Shown here: one piece after another, positions 1 through 9,406 of the stretch
Layout: every line of letters begins with the position of its first letter
Position numbering within the stretch: position 1 is the first letter of the stretch
From: Gammaproteobacteria bacterium
GTDB taxonomy: Bacteria > Pseudomonadota > Gammaproteobacteria > Acidiferrobacterales > SZUA-150
NCBI GenBank assembly: GCA_029880545.1
Contig: JAOUOD010000001.1
Span: forward strand, 124,001 to 188,000
Direction: 5' to 3'
Length of the DNA: 64,000 bases
Program-made: the position numbers and the translations under genes
Notes under the pieces: generated by a model
What the model saw: only the letters and a program-made list of their open reading frames with translations
What the model was told of the DNA's origin: nothing
The model's database searches: none

Positions 1-189
1 AACTTGCGAGTTGATGGGGATGTCAGTCAGTAGTTTATGCAGCGCCTGCAGTGCCTCAATGTTGCCATAACGGTCAGCACTTCTTTCCGCCTCGACCAGG
101 CCCAGTAAGTGCTCACCCACACGGGCTGACCAGCCTTGCTTGGACAAGGTTGCCCTGACGGTGGCAAAACTGGGTGTATCATTTGGCAT
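1..189 (-). CDS. Unknown protein, N-terminal fragment (runs off left edge)
   Basis: An open reading frame begins with ATG at 189 and stays open to the window edge, giving 63 residues that start MPNDTPSFATVRATLSK and end near ITDIPINSQV-like sequence (read as LTDIPINSQV). It lies 23 bp downstream of the response-regulator gene on the same strand, so the two are probably co-transcribed. The fragment looks helical and carries no recognisable domain. A signalling partner (kinase, GGDEF or similar protein) is a reasonable guess from position only. I do not recognise the family. Confidence 0.5.
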   Translation of the reverse strand, partial: MPNDTPSFATVRATLSKQGWSARVGEHLLGLVEAERSADRYGNIEALQALHKLLTDIPINSQV

Positions 190-212
190 TACTTTGCGAG
201 GCAGTGGTGGCG

Positions 213-605
213 TCAGCTAACGTGCCTGGACCAGGCTTCACGAATACTGTTGGCCAGGTTCATCGGATCAAACGGCTTGGGAATGACATCCAGTGCACCC
301 ATTTCCCGATACTGTGCGATTTCCTGTGGCTGTACCTTGGCAGTCATGAATATCACTGGCAAATCCTTGAGTGAATCGTCGGCCTGCAGTTCCCTGAGTG
401 TGCTCGGTCCGTCCATGTCCGGCATCATGACATCAAGCAGGACCAGGTCAGGACCGAAACCATGAACCACTTCCAGCGCCTCCTTTCCGGAACTGCAAAT
501 CTTTACGGTAAATCCACCTACGGTTTCCAGCGCCAGCTTGGCTACTGCCTGAATATCCGGCTCGTCTTCCACGTACATGATTTTTTGCAGCGTCTTGTCT
601 GACAT
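213..605 (-). CDS. Single-domain response regulator (CheY-like receiver)
   Basis: The 130-residue protein is a lone receiver domain with no output domain. The acidic pair E13/D14, the phospho-acceptor D58 in LVLLDVMMPDMDG, the switch residue T88 in FMTAK and the invariant K110-P111 are all present, so it should be phosphorylated normally. Such stand-alone receivers act by protein-protein contact, for example in phosphorelays or on motility or c-di-GMP enzymes. The partial gene that follows 23 bp downstream is the obvious candidate partner. The 242 bp upstream of its start, down to engB, hold an AT-rich promoter-like stretch but no other gene. Confidence 0.93.
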   Translation of the reverse strand: MSDKTLQKIMYVEDEPDIQAVAKLALETVGGFTVKICSSGKEALEVVHGFGPDLVLLDVMMPDMDGPSTLRELQADDSLKDLPVIFMTAKVQPQEIAQYREMGALDVIPKPFDPMNLANSIREAWSRHVS

Positions 606-847
606 GATCAGTCCTTTTCAGATATTCGCCGTGAACGTTCTATCGCCACTCTATTGATCCAAGTATAAAAGGATGAAATAAGTGTTGTTGTAAAAGTTTG
701 TTAACCTGGGTCGTAATAGTCCCGGAAACCCTTTCGGGGGTTACAGGCAGAATCGGTACCGCCGCTGTTTACTAGAGCAGGTAGTAGGCAGTATTTCCAG
801 AAAAATAATAGTAGTCTCTACAAGGATTTTAGCCAGTGCGCCCGAGT

Positions 848-1474
848 TCAGGCATCCGAAGCCGAATCCAGTCCCAGCCATTGGGCGATCTTGTTGCGGG
901 CTTCGATTACGCCCGATTTGTTCAGTGCGGAAAATAGCTGGAGAGTGACTTCCGCCGGGTACTGCTGCAGGTCGGCGCGGGTTTTGTGCAGTGCTGCCAC
1001 GGCTTTGTTTCGAGATAATTTGTCAGCCTTGGTGAGCAGAATATGAATGGGAGTGTTGGTGTGTTCAATCCACTGAAGTAATCGAATATCCGGATCCTGC
1101 AGCGGATGACGAACATCCATAACCAGTACGAGTCCGCGCAGTGACTGGCGGCTGACGAGATACTCTCCCAGGTGAGCCTGCCACTGTTCTTTCATATTGC
1201 GTGCAACCTTGGCATAACCGTAACCGGGCAGGTCCACCAGTTCGCGACCGTTATCCAGGCTGAAAAAGTTAATGGACTGGGTGCGCCCCGGGGTTTTGCT
1301 GGTGCGAGCCAATGCTTTTTGACCGGTCAGCGCATTGAGGGCGCTGGATTTGCCGGCATTTGAGCGCCCGGCAAAAGCTACCTCGGTACCGGTATCGGGC
1401 GGCAGAGCCTTTCGGTTTGGCGCACTGATGGTAAAGTGGGCGTTCTGGAGCGGATTTCTTTCAAGTTTTTCCAT
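848..1474 (-). CDS. engB: Ribosome-biogenesis GTP-binding protein EngB (YihA/YsxC)
   Basis: This is a TRAFAC-class GTPase needed for assembly of the large ribosomal subunit. From the ATG at 1474 the protein has 208 residues, the family's normal length. G1 is GRSNAGKS (residues 36-43), G3 is DLPGYG (81-86) and G4 is TKAD (148-151). The frame stays open to 1729, but the extra 85 residues are unlike the family and would overlap the promoter region of the divergent cytochrome gene, so I prefer 1474. Divergence of engB from a cytochrome c4 gene is a common gammaproteobacterial arrangement as I remember it. Confidence 0.95.
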   Translation of the reverse strand: MEKLERNPLQNAHFTISAPNRKALPPDTGTEVAFAGRSNAGKSSALNALTGQKALARTSKTPGRTQSINFFSLDNGRELVDLPGYGYAKVARNMKEQWQAHLGEYLVSRQSLRGLVLVMDVRHPLQDPDIRLLQWIEHTNTPIHILLTKADKLSRNKAVAALHKTRADLQQYPAEVTLQLFSALNKSGVIEARNKIAQWLGLDSASDA

Positions 1475-1746
1475 ATTTTCCGCGAGTTTCCCGGATTTAT
1501 CCGGGCAATCATTGACCCATTCAGAGGGTGTTGGTATATAAGGCGGCGCCTGAAAGCAAGCCTGTCGCAGACCTGCTGCGAGGTCGGGCTGGATTGTTTC
1601 CGCCATGCTTGCGCCAAGATTGCACGTCACCCGCGGAATGACAAGCCATTCAGTCGACTTGTTCCGGGGCGACCTGAATCGGGGAGTGCCGAAGGCCGGT
1701 AACCTCGATGTTCCTGTTAATCGACCCAACCCAAATAGGGGGAATC

Positions 1747-2355
1747 ATGAAGAAAGCAGTATGGACCGTAATCGGGCTGGTTGCCGCAAGCCTGGCAGCC
1801 ACCAACGCCATGGCCGCCGGCAGCATTGCCAAAGGTAAGGAAAAAGCCGCTGTTTGTGCCGGTTGTCACGGCGCCAATGGTCAGTCTGCCAATCCTATGT
1901 GGCCGAATCTGGCAGGCCAGTCCGCTGACTACATCGTCAAGCAGCTGAAAGACTTCAAGAGTGGTGCACGCAAGGATCCGTTAATGCTGGGTCAGGTCAT
2001 GGCGTTATCGGACGAAGACATGGCCAATATCGCCGCCTATTTTGCCAGTGAGGCGCCCAAGCAAGGCACTGCCAGCAATGAGTCATTGGCGAAAAATGGT
2101 GAACGCCTGTATCGAGGTGGTAACGCTGAAACCAAGGTGGCAGCGTGCATGGCTTGTCACGGGCCGTCTGGCCAGGGTATCCCGCCCCATTATCCTGCCG
2201 TGTCCGGTCAGAACGCCGCCTACAACGAAAAACAGTTGAAAGCGTTCAAGGATGGTGAGCGTACCAATGACGGCAAGGTTATGACCGGAATTGCATTCAG
2301 TATGTCCCTGGACGAAATCAAGGCGGTTTCGGAGTACATGCAGGGATTGCGCTAA
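1747..2355 (+). CDS. Diheme cytochrome c4
   Basis: The 202-residue protein is an exported two-domain cytochrome. It has a signal peptide ending near AMAAG (about residue 24), then two class I cytochrome c folds with haem sites CAGCH (37-41) and CMACH (134-138). The repeated [10 protein letters not shown] and QLKDFKSG patterns are typical of cytochrome c4, a periplasmic electron carrier that feeds terminal oxidases. The start at 1747 has a strong ribosome-binding site (AGGGGGA). The longer frame from 1708 would put an implausible segment before the signal peptide. A strong terminator follows, so it is probably transcribed alone. Confidence 0.95.
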   Translation: MKKAVWTVIGLVAASLAATNAMAAGSIAKGKEKAAVCAGCHGANGQSANPMWPNLAGQSADYIVKQLKDFKSGARKDPLMLGQVMALSDEDMANIAAYFASEAPKQGTASNESLAKNGERLYRGGNAETKVAACMACHGPSGQGIPPHYPAVSGQNAAYNEKQLKAFKDGERTNDGKVMTGIAFSMSLDEIKAVSEYMQGLR

Positions 2356-2379
2356 ACTGCCAACTTGGCAAGTTGAGCT

Positions 2380-2415
2380 AAAAAGGCCGCACTCGCAAGA
2401 GTGCGGCCTTTTTAT
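2380..2415 (+). terminator. Intrinsic terminator after cytochrome c4 gene
   Basis: A nearly perfect stem (AAAGGCCGCACTC / GAGTGCGGCCTTT) closes on a GCAA tetraloop and runs into a T tract. The flanking A run would also give a U tract on the opposite strand, but no gene converges here. Confidence 0.93.
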
Positions 2416-2593
2416 TTGAGCCAGATCATGTCAGGGGGCCAGTTCAATACCGTATTATTGTGTTTGCCGCTGTAGCCGTTGCGAAGACCGCGAACGGGAT
2501 AAAATCAATAACAACCTGCAAACCAAGACGAAACGAAAGAGCCCGGGAGGATTGATTTTCCCGTAATTCAGCTTTGGTCAGCGGGGGGTATAC

Positions 2594-3202
2594 ATGATTT
2601 ACAGACTTTTCCCGATTGCCGTGCTAGGCGCTTTGTTGTCTGGCGGCACAGAAGTGTTTGCGGCTGGCGATGTTGGTCGTGGCGCGCAGAAGGCGCGTGC
2701 TTGCAGCCAGTGCCATGGCCCAAACGGTATAGCTCCCAATCCCCAATGGCCTGATCTGGCGAGCCAGACCGCCGGCTACCTGGTCAAGCAGCTCGAGGAT
2801 TTCAAAAACGGGTTGCGCCACAGCCCGGTTATGGCTCCACAGGCAACCGCGTTATCTGATACCGATATTGCTGATCTCGCCGCCTATTTTGCCCAGGCAG
2901 TTCCTGCTGGCCGCAAGTCCGGCGATGCAACGCTTCTGCAGCTGGGTGAGCAGGTTTACAGGAATGGTCACGCCGGTACCACCACAGCTGCGTGCGTGGC
3001 TTGTCACGGACCTAATGGCGGCGGCATACCACCTCGGGTTCCCCGTGTAGCCGGGCAAAGCGCAATCTACTCCGAAGCACAACTGCTGGCCTTTAAAAAA
3101 GGTAAACGCAATAACGATAACAAGATTATGAGCGAGATTGTCCTGGACATGTCAGAGAGGGAGATTCGGGCAGTCGCCCAATACATGCAAACCTTGTATT
3201 GA
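2594..3202 (+). CDS. Second diheme cytochrome c4-type protein
   Basis: This 202-residue paralogue of the preceding gene has its haem motifs CSQCH (37-41) and CVACH (134-138) at identical positions. Its signal peptide ends near VFAAG. Its own ribosome-binding site (GGGGGG) lies upstream of ATG 2594, and the preceding gene has a terminator, so it is likely expressed separately. Paired c4 genes suggest carriers tuned to different oxidases or donors; that is inference. Sequence divergence from the first copy is considerable outside the haem regions, so the duplication is not recent. Confidence 0.93.
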   Translation: MIYRLFPIAVLGALLSGGTEVFAAGDVGRGAQKARACSQCHGPNGIAPNPQWPDLASQTAGYLVKQLEDFKNGLRHSPVMAPQATALSDTDIADLAAYFAQAVPAGRKSGDATLLQLGEQVYRNGHAGTTTAACVACHGPNGGGIPPRVPRVAGQSAIYSEAQLLAFKKGKRNNDNKIMSEIVLDMSEREIRAVAQYMQTLY

Positions 3203-3251
3203 CGAAACTGTTTGCCGAGAAACACAAGCCAGGTGGTTCAGAGCCTGCCCG

Positions 3252-3285
3252 CCCCGGCCAGGAGTTGTCCAACTCCTGGCCGGGG
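3252..3285. repeat. Long inverted repeat after second cytochrome c4 gene
   Basis: A 15-bp perfect stem (CCCCGGCCAGGAGTT and its complement) closes on a GTCC loop about 50 bp past the stop codon. No T tract follows, so it may be a Rho-independent terminator of poor quality or a 3'-end stabilising hairpin. Confidence 0.7.
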
Positions 3286-3430
3286 TGCCGGTAAACGGCA
3301 GATTGCGCCAGATAAACTGACAAAACACGGTCTGATCATGAGGATACAAAAACGCCCAGACGCACATGATATAGGCAATATAGATATTATTTCTTTAATA
3401 AATACAGCAAGTTAAAGATATATTATAAAG

Positions 3431-3447
3431 TTGGCACGGCCATTGCA
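3431..3447 (+). promoter_or_regulatory. Sigma-54 (RpoN) -24/-12 promoter
   Basis: The sequence TTGGCACG-GCCA-TTGCA matches the sigma-54 consensus YTGGCACG-N4-TTGCW at every defined position. The GG and GC doublets have the required spacing. The expected start site is near 3457-3459, about 35 nt ahead of the ATG at 3494. AT-rich DNA upstream (3370-3430) could hold an activator or IHF site, but I cannot name one. Confidence 0.85.
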
Positions 3448-3493
3448 AACACTTATTGCAAAGGGACAGGAACACGATAGCGAGAAGCCAACC

Positions 3494-3730
3494 ATGCTAA
3501 GCCACATTGTCAATCTGGTGAACACCTATGAAGGGACGTATGGCAAAAAACCGAATCTCGTTTACATGAACGAGACCCATTACAGCTACCTGCGTGAAGA
3601 AATGCCGGGCGTATGGGATCACAACGATGTGGTGTCCATGCTCGGTATTGAGATTGCGCTGGACGACGCCATTATTCGGCCCAAGGTTGCCATGGTCGCC
3701 AATTCAGAGGCACCGATTCTCGCCAGCTAG
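3494..3730 (+). CDS. Small conserved-looking protein of unknown function, sigma-54 dependent
   Basis: From ATG 3494 the protein has 78 residues, begins MLSHIVNLVNTYEGTYGKKP and has no signal peptide or membrane segment. The frame is open from a TTG at 3431, but that codon lies inside the -24 promoter element, so the longer version cannot be translated from this promoter. A GAGAAG sequence about 7 nt upstream may be the ribosome-binding site. A terminator follows immediately, so this is a one-gene unit. The acidic, compact sequence (NETHYSYLREEMPG, later LGIEIALDDAIIRP) looks like a folded domain. I do not recognise the family. Confidence 0.8.
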   Translation: MLSHIVNLVNTYEGTYGKKPNLVYMNETHYSYLREEMPGVWDHNDVVSMLGIEIALDDAIIRPKVAMVANSEAPILAS

Positions 3731-3767
3731 ACAGATTTAAAGTTACCAGTGTGTGGGTGCAGACCTC

Positions 3768-3795
3768 GGCCGGGATTCGTCCCGGCCTTTTTTTT
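3768..3795 (+). terminator. Intrinsic terminator after the small sigma-54 gene
   Basis: The stem GGCCGGGA / TCCCGGCC with a TTCG tetraloop is followed by eight T residues. It also separates this unit from the convergent hemL gene. Confidence 0.95.
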
Positions 3796-3806
3796 GCATT
3801 CAGGTT

Positions 3807-5093
3807 TTACAGATCCTTAAAACATTCACCCGCCGCATTTATGGTGTCGCCCAGGTCTGCTTCAGTATGTGCAGCCGAGACAAAACCCGCTTCGAATGCT
3901 GATGGCGCCAGGTAGATGCCGCGATCAAGCATCAGGTGGAAAAACTTTCTGAAGCGGTCGGCATTGCAGCTCATCACTTCGTTGAATCCCCTGACCCGCT
4001 TCTTGTCAGTAAAGAACAGCCCGAACATGCCACCTACCTGCTGGGTGGTAAATGGAATACCGGCGCTGTCCGCTTTCTCCTGCAGGCCTTTCAGCAGCAG
4101 CGCGGTCTTGTCCGTCAGGTCCCTGAAAAAGTTCGGTGTTGAAATGGCTTCCAGTGTGGCCAGGCCGGCGGCCATGGCAATGGGATTGCCGGACAGGGTG
4201 CCGGCCTGGTAGACCGGGCCGTCGGGAGCGATGTGATTCATGATGTCGGCGCGACCGCCAAAGGCACCGACGGGCATGCCACCGCCAATGACCTTGCCCA
4301 GGGTAGTGAGATCCGGCTTGATGCCGTAAAGCCCTTGCGCACATTCAAGCGCAACGCGGAAGCCGGTCATGACTTCATCAAAGATGAGCACGCTGCCATG
4401 TTTGTCGCAGACTTCGCGCAGGGTCTCGAGGAAGCCCGGAACCGGTGGAATGCAGTTCATATTGCCGGCTACGGGTTCCACGATGATGCAGGCGATCTGG
4501 TCGCCAATATCCTTGAAGACATCACGTACCTGTTCACTATTGTTGTATTCCAGTGTCAGCGTGTGTTGTGCCAGGTCGGCAGGTACGCCCGGCGACGTCG
4601 GGACGCCCAGGGTCAGTGCGCCAGAGCCGGCTTTGACCAGTAACGAATCGGCATGACCGTGATAACAGCCTTCAAACTTGACGATCTTGTCGCGCCCGGT
4701 GAATCCGCGTGCCAGCCGGATCGCGCTCATGGTGGCTTCGGTTCCGGAACTGACCATGCGCACCTTCTCGATGGAGGGCAGGATTTCGCAGACCTTGTCG
4801 GCCATGGTGATTTCGCTTTCGGTAGGGGCGCCAAAACTGAGGCCGTTGTCAGCCGCAGATTTGACCGCGTCGATCACCGCCGGATGCGCGTGCCCGAGGA
4901 TCATCGGACCCCAGGAGCCGACATAGTCCACGTATTGTTTGCCATCCGCGTCCCAGACGTGGGCGCCGGAGGCGCGACTGAAAAATACCGGGTCACCACC
5001 TACGCCTTTGAAGGCCCGTACCGGCGAGTTGACGCCCCCGGGGATGTGTTTTTTGGCTTTTTCAAACAGGTCGTGGGATATGTTCTGGCTCAT
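3807..5093 (-). CDS. hemL: Glutamate-1-semialdehyde 2,1-aminomutase
   Basis: This PLP enzyme converts glutamate-1-semialdehyde to 5-aminolevulinate in the C5 pathway of tetrapyrrole synthesis. The 428-residue length is normal for the family. The PLP-binding lysine is K267 in [10 protein letters not shown], and the cofactor-phosphate region [15 protein letters not shown] lies near residues 115-129. Its start overlaps the thiE stop by 4 bp (ATGA), which indicates translational coupling within the hemH/thiD-thiE-hemL group. It works in the same pathway as hemH and hemF in this window. Confidence 0.97.
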   Translation of the reverse strand: MSQNISHDLFEKAKKHIPGGVNSPVRAFKGVGGDPVFFSRASGAHVWDADGKQYVDYVGSWGPMILGHAHPAVIDAVKSAADNGLSFGAPTESEITMADKVCEILPSIEKVRMVSSGTEATMSAIRLARGFTGRDKIVKFEGCYHGHADSLLVKAGSGALTLGVPTSPGVPADLAQHTLTLEYNNSEQVRDVFKDIGDQIACIIVEPVAGNMNCIPPVPGFLETLREVCDKHGSVLIFDEVMTGFRVALECAQGLYGIKPDLTTLGKVIGGGMPVGAFGGRADIMNHIAPDGPVYQAGTLSGNPIAMAAGLATLEAISTPNFFRDLTDKTALLLKGLQEKADSAGIPFTTQQVGGMFGLFFTDKKRVRGFNEVMSCNADRFRKFFHLMLDRGIYLAPSAFEAGFVSAAHTEADLGDTINAAGECFKDL

Positions 5094-5740
5094 GTTGGTT
5101 CACTTTCATTACGGCTAAAAAGGTTCAGGTATTGGCGCGCTGCGCGGGTAACTTCGTTTTCATTGTCACGGTGATGACCGAAAATATCGTCTATAACAGC
5201 GACGGCGTCAGCGCCGGCCTCGATCAGGATGTGCGCATTGTCCGCATTGATGCCGCCAATGGCAACAATGGGCAGGTTCAAGCTCGCCCTGGCTTCGGTG
5301 AGCAAGTCAGGATGGGCCTGCACGGCATTGGGTTTTGTCAGGGACGGAAAAAACCGGCCAAAGGCAACGTAGCTGGCCCCGGCTGCCGCGGCTTCGAGAG
5401 CCTGCTCCAGGCGGTTGTAGCAGGAGACGCCAATAATGGCCTGATTGCCCAATGTTTCGCGCGCATCTGCAACTGATCCGTCGTCTTTACCAAGATGAAG
5501 CCCGGCGCCGAGTTCTGCGGCCAGCTCGAGATCGTCATTAATAATGAGTTGCGCCTGGTGGCGTGTACATAGTTCGTGCAAGCCTTGGGCCTGACTTTTT
5601 CGCCGGGTGGTGTCTGACGTCTTGTCGCGGTATTGGACCAGGCGTGCCCCTCCGGCGAGTGCCGCTGCTGTATGTCGTAGCAGGCGTTCACCGGGCAGCA
5701 GCGCGCTGTCGGTAATGACGTACAGGCCCCTGATCATCAT
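5090..5740 (-). CDS. thiE: Thiamine-phosphate synthase
   Basis: The enzyme joins HMP-pyrophosphate and thiazole phosphate into thiamine monophosphate. The 216-residue protein shows the TIM-barrel family motifs in order: LVQYRDK (about 35-41), [31 protein letters not shown] and IVAIGGI. It sits 11 bp after thiD and overlaps hemL, so the three genes form an operon. No TPP riboswitch was recognised in the short gaps. Confidence 0.96.
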   Translation of the reverse strand: MMIRGLYVITDSALLPGERLLRHTAAALAGGARLVQYRDKTSDTTRRKSQAQGLHELCTRHQAQLIINDDLELAAELGAGLHLGKDDGSVADARETLGNQAIIGVSCYNRLEQALEAAAAGASYVAFGRFFPSLTKPNAVQAHPDLLTEARASLNLPIVAIGGINADNAHILIEAGADAVAVIDDIFGHHRDNENEVTRAARQYLNLFSRNESEPT

Positions 5741-5751
5741 ATCGCTTGGGC

Positions 5752-6567
5752 TCAGGATCGGTCTGGCACCGGCTTGCCGGTGGCCCAGTAAAAATGATGC
5801 GGCAGGTGTTGTCCCATGCCTGGTCGGTAGCCGTGGATCAGCGTCTGCTGGGTATAATGCAATGCGTGACCGATGGCATCGATATCTTCGATGCCGTGGG
5901 CAAAGCCGGCCGCGCAGGCCGATGCCAGTGTGCAGCCGGAACCGTGATAGCTGTATGGAAGGCGCTCTACGTCAAAACTTTCTTCGAGGCCGGCGCGGCT
6001 GAACAGCTTGTGATGGACCCTTTCGGTTCGTTCGTGGGTGCCGGTAACCAGCACCTTGTCGCAGCCCAGCGTTAGCAACTCCTGGGCGCAGGCATCAATG
6101 CTGTCACCCTGGTGTGCCAGTCGGCGTATCTCCAGGCTGTTCGGCGTAATCAGTCGCGCCAGCGGCAACAGCGTCGAACGATAGGCATCTTCCAGTGATT
6201 CTGTGGATAGTTGATCGCCAGCACCCGAGGCCAGTACCGGGTCTACCACCAGTGGAATATCCGGGTAGCTGCGCACAATGGTAGCAATGGCGGCGATAGT
6301 TTCCGGTTGTGCCAGCATGCCGGTCTTGATGGCAGCGACGGGCATGTCCTCCAGGATGGCGCGCGCCTGGGAGATCACGCCTTCGGCGTTGACCGGGTAA
6401 AACTCGTGGACGTTAATGGTGTCCTGGACGGTAATGGCGGTTATGACCGGTGCGGCGCGGCAGCCAAGGCTGGCCAGGGTCAGGATATCGGCTTCAATAC
6501 CGGCGCCACCGGTAGGATCGGAACCGGCAAACACCAGGACGACCGGGGGTGGCTGATGTTGTGTCAT
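5752..6567 (-). CDS. thiD: Hydroxymethylpyrimidine/phosphomethylpyrimidine kinase
   Basis: This ribokinase-fold enzyme phosphorylates HMP and then HMP-P to supply ThiE. From ATG 6567 it has 271 residues. Motifs are VFAGSDPTGGAGIEADI at the N terminus, VVDPVLASGAGDQL mid-protein, and the anion-hole motif HGSGCTLASA near the C terminus. An upstream in-frame start at 6603 exists, but GAGG lies correctly before 6567 and the extra residues do not resemble the family. It lies between hemH and thiE. Confidence 0.95.
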   Translation of the reverse strand: MTQHQPPPVVLVFAGSDPTGGAGIEADILTLASLGCRAAPVITAITVQDTINVHEFYPVNAEGVISQARAILEDMPVAAIKTGMLAQPETIAAIATIVRSYPDIPLVVDPVLASGAGDQLSTESLEDAYRSTLLPLARLITPNSLEIRRLAHQGDSIDACAQELLTLGCDKVLVTGTHERTERVHHKLFSRAGLEESFDVERLPYSYHGSGCTLASACAAGFAHGIEDIDAIGHALHYTQQTLIHGYRPGMGQHLPHHFYWATGKPVPDRS

Positions 6568-6630
6568 CGCGTTCTTACCCTCGTTTCCGCTCGCGCGGCG
6601 CAATCTTCCAGGCGTGGCCTTGGGCAGACT

Positions 6631-7611
6631 TTATTGAGCAGCGTCGGCTTCGAGTACCAGGTCACGCAGGGTTTCAATAAGCATTGGGTGGTCGTTCAAT
6701 GCCCTGGCCACCCGGTAGCTTGTTATACCATGGCTTTCCGCCAAATGCCGGTATTCTATGCCCAGTTCCTGCAGGGTTTCGATGTGATCTGAAACAAAGG
6801 CGATGGGGTAAACCAGCAACTGGCGCCAACCTGCGTTGCCAAGTTCCGGAATCACGTCTTCCGTGTAGGGTTGCAACCACTCGAGCGGTCCGACCCGGCT
6901 TTGGTAGCTCAGCCCGGTGTGTGGCCAACCCAGGCGGGTTTTGAGTGATTCGTAGGTGGCTTCGATTTGTTGCTGATAGGGATCGCCACGCTCAACCACT
7001 TTTTTGGGCAGGCCGTGGGCGGAAAACAGGATATAGGTTTTTTCCGGATCAGTATCAGGCAGCGTTTTCAGTTCTGTCTCGATGGAATCGATAATGGCCC
7101 GTAGATACTTGTCGTGGTCATACCATTGCCGGATTTCAATGCGTTTTGGCCGGTAGCCCTGCCGTTGGCACTCGCGAGTAAATTCATTGAAGGACGATCC
7201 GGTCGTGGTGGTCGAGTACTGCGGGTACAGTGGCAACAGAATAACTCGTTGATAACCGCCTTGGCGCAGCTTGTTAACCACTTCGGCAGTCATCGGGTGC
7301 CAGTAGCGCATGCAGACGAAACTGTCGAAATGACCGGCGCCGGCTTCAGTCAGTGCCAGTTGCAGCGCGATGGCCTGTTCGTTAGTGCGATCCAGCAGTG
7401 GAGATCGACCGCCAATTTGATCATAATTTTTGCGTGCTTCTGGCGCGCGTCTTGTAGACACCAGCCAGGCGAACAGTCGCTGTGTGACAAAGGGCAGTGG
7501 GAAGCGAAAGATGTCCGGATCCGAAAACAGGTTGCGCAGGAACGGCTGCACCGCTTCCGGGGAGTCCGGGCCACCGAGGTTAAACAGAATAATGGCAGTT
7601 TTTTCAGACAA
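6631..7611 (-). CDS. hemH: Ferrochelatase
   Basis: Ferrochelatase inserts iron into protoporphyrin IX, the last step of protohaem synthesis. The 326-residue protein begins with the family signature ILFNLGGPDSPEAV and carries the metal-site histidine H199 in LFSAHGLP and the acidic residue E278 in SDHIETLQELG. It heads the minus-strand hemH-thiD-thiE-hemL group and is divergent from rubredoxin. The demand for haem fits the many c-type cytochromes nearby. Confidence 0.97.
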   Translation of the reverse strand: MSEKTAIILFNLGGPDSPEAVQPFLRNLFSDPDIFRFPLPFVTQRLFAWLVSTRRAPEARKNYDQIGGRSPLLDRTNEQAIALQLALTEAGAGHFDSFVCMRYWHPMTAEVVNKLRQGGYQRVILLPLYPQYSTTTTGSSFNEFTRECQRQGYRPKRIEIRQWYDHDKYLRAIIDSIETELKTLPDTDPEKTYILFSAHGLPKKVVERGDPYQQQIEATYESLKTRLGWPHTGLSYQSRVGPLEWLQPYTEDVIPELGNAGWRQLLVYPIAFVSDHIETLQELGIEYRHLAESHGITSYRVARALNDHPMLIETLRDLVLEADAAQ

Positions 7612-7724
7612 GTGTCGTTTTCCCGGTAAAATAAAAAAATCATTGTACCGCGTATGCGGTTCGTTTCACTACTTGGTCAATCATGAGAAACTGCCAGCAG
7701 CAGATCACATTGGAAAGGAGAACC

Positions 7725-7889
7725 ATGAAAACCTGGATGTGCGTCATTTGTGGTTACATCTATGAAGAAGAAAAAGGTGACCCCGATCATGGGTTGGCGC
7801 CGGGAACACGCTGGGACGATGTGCCGGAGAACTGGAAGTGCCCTGAATGCGGCGCCATGAAAGCCGATTTTGACATGGTCGAGATCTAG
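7725..7889 (+). CDS. rubA: Rubredoxin
   Basis: The 54-residue iron-sulfur electron carrier has both CxxC hairpins that bind the single iron: CVICGY near residue 6 and CPECGA near residue 39. The intervening GTRWDDVPENW stretch is characteristic. ATG 7725 follows a strong ribosome-binding site (GGAAAGGAG). The longer frame from 7683 adds residues with no family counterpart. It is transcribed divergently from hemH. Confidence 0.96.
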   Translation: MKTWMCVICGYIYEEEKGDPDHGLAPGTRWDDVPENWKCPECGAMKADFDMVEI

Positions 7890-7985
7890 ACGGCATTTGC
7901 ACAAAGATAACCCGCAAAAAACTTATATTTGGCAACTGGATGTGATTCAATGTTGTCGCCTAAAACTCTTCGAGGAGAACACATA

Positions 7986-9317
7986 ATGAAAAGATTGTTG
8001 GTAGCCATGGGTGCCGGTGCCAGTCTGTTTGCTGTCACTGCGCAGGGCTCAGGATTTGCCATTATTGAACAAAGTGTCAGTGGATTGGGCAGTGCTTTTG
8101 CCGGTGGATCGGCATCTGCGGAAGATGCCAGCACCGTGTTTTTCAACCCGGCGGGCATGATGAAACTTGGCGACCAGGCCACTTCTGTTGCCGCTCTGCA
8201 CTCTATTGCGCCGTCAGCCGAGTTTACTGATACCGGGTCCGGACCAACACCACCGTTATCAGGTGGTGATGGCGGTGATGCCGGTCACGGGGCCATTGTC
8301 CCCAACCTGTATTATGTTGGCCAAAATCAAAACGGTATGCGCTTCGGTCTGGGTATTGGCGCCCCGTTCGGCATGGGTACCGAGTATGACGCCGACTGGA
8401 AAGGTCGTTACTACGGTATCAAGTCCGAGCTCAAGGTTGTTAACATCAACCCTGCCGTTGCCCTCAAGGCCAGTGACAAGCTGTCGATCGGCGTTGGCTT
8501 GAATCTGCAGACCGCCAGTGCCACGCTGACCAGTGCCGTCAACGTGGGTGGTAATGGCGTTACCTCTCCGGTGGGTGTCTGCGCCGGCCTGGCTTTCTTT
8601 GGTTTCCCGACGGCTGGCTGTATTGGCGCCGGTGATGCGGACGCTGAAATCAGTGGTTCCAGCGTTGGTTGGGGCGTGAACTATGGCGTGTTGTACCAAA
8701 TGGGTGCCAATACTGATATCGGTTTCCACTATCGTTCCGGCGTGCGTCACGAGCTGGATGGCGACGCTGACTTCACCAATACACCGACGGAACTGTCCAA
8801 CATGGGCTACCTTGTCGATACCGACGCCGAAGCAGTTATGAACCTTCCCGCTACCGCATCATTAAGTCTTAACCACGGTATGGGCAGTGTTCGCATTCTG
8901 GCTGATGCTACCTGGACCAACTGGGAGCAAATGAGTGAACTGCGCGTCAGTTATGACACCGGCAACCAGGGTGACACTGTTGATGCCCTGGGCTGGAAAA
9001 ATACCGGCCGCTACTCGATCGGCATGTTGTACAGCGTTAACGATGCCATGACTATTCGTGCCGGCGTCGCCCGCGATGAAAGCCCGGTACCCAATGAAGA
9101 GCGTCGCAGCGTTCGCGTTCCTGATGGTGACCGTACCTGGCTGGCCCTGGGTCTTGGCTACAAGCTCGGTAACGGCATGGCCATTGATGCAGGCTTTGCC
9201 TCAATCGCCGTGGACTCTGTAGAGATCGACAAGAACGAGACCTTCAAGGGTAAGTTGGTGGGCGAGTACGACAACAGCGTCAACATAATCAGCGTATCAG
9301 GCTCCATGTCATTCTGA
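7986..9317 (+). CDS. fadL: FadL/TodX-family outer-membrane fatty-acid transporter
   Basis: The 443-residue protein has a signal peptide ending near TAQGSG, and its mature N terminus GFAIIEQSVSGLGSAFAGG is the typical FadL hatch start. The family motif FFNPAGMMKLG follows at about residues 54-64. The alternating amphipathic beta strands and the terminal Phe (ISVSGSMSF) fit an outer-membrane barrel that takes up long-chain fatty acids. The start at 7986 has a GAGGAGA ribosome-binding site. The beta-oxidation genes lie 3 kb downstream, which supports the substrate assignment. Confidence 0.93.
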   Translation: MKRLLVAMGAGASLFAVTAQGSGFAIIEQSVSGLGSAFAGGSASAEDASTVFFNPAGMMKLGDQATSVAALHSIAPSAEFTDTGSGPTPPLSGGDGGDAGHGAIVPNLYYVGQNQNGMRFGLGIGAPFGMGTEYDADWKGRYYGIKSELKVVNINPAVALKASDKLSIGVGLNLQTASATLTSAVNVGGNGVTSPVGVCAGLAFFGFPTAGCIGAGDADAEISGSSVGWGVNYGVLYQMGANTDIGFHYRSGVRHELDGDADFTNTPTELSNMGYLVDTDAEAVMNLPATASLSLNHGMGSVRILADATWTNWEQMSELRVSYDTGNQGDTVDALGWKNTGRYSIGMLYSVNDAMTIRAGVARDESPVPNEERRSVRVPDGDRTWLALGLGYKLGNGMAIDAGFASIAVDSVEIDKNETFKGKLVGEYDNSVNIISVSGSMSF

Positions 9318-9335
9318 TAACTGATCACTGAAAAC

Positions 9336-9368
9336 AAAAACCCGGCTCAGTCATGGGCCGGGTTTTTT
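9336..9368 (+). terminator. Intrinsic terminator after fadL
   Basis: The stem ACCCGGC / GCCGGGT encloses a 10-nt loop and is followed by six T residues. The A run on the left side could also serve transcripts from the convergent regulator gene. Confidence 0.88.
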
Positions 9369-9406
9369 ATTGCCTGCACCGATGAGTTGCGCAAACCGGA
9401 ACTATG

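Noticed and set aside
3431-3493. N-terminal extension of the small protein from TTG 3431
   Set aside because: It lies inside the sigma-54 promoter and ahead of the expected transcription start.
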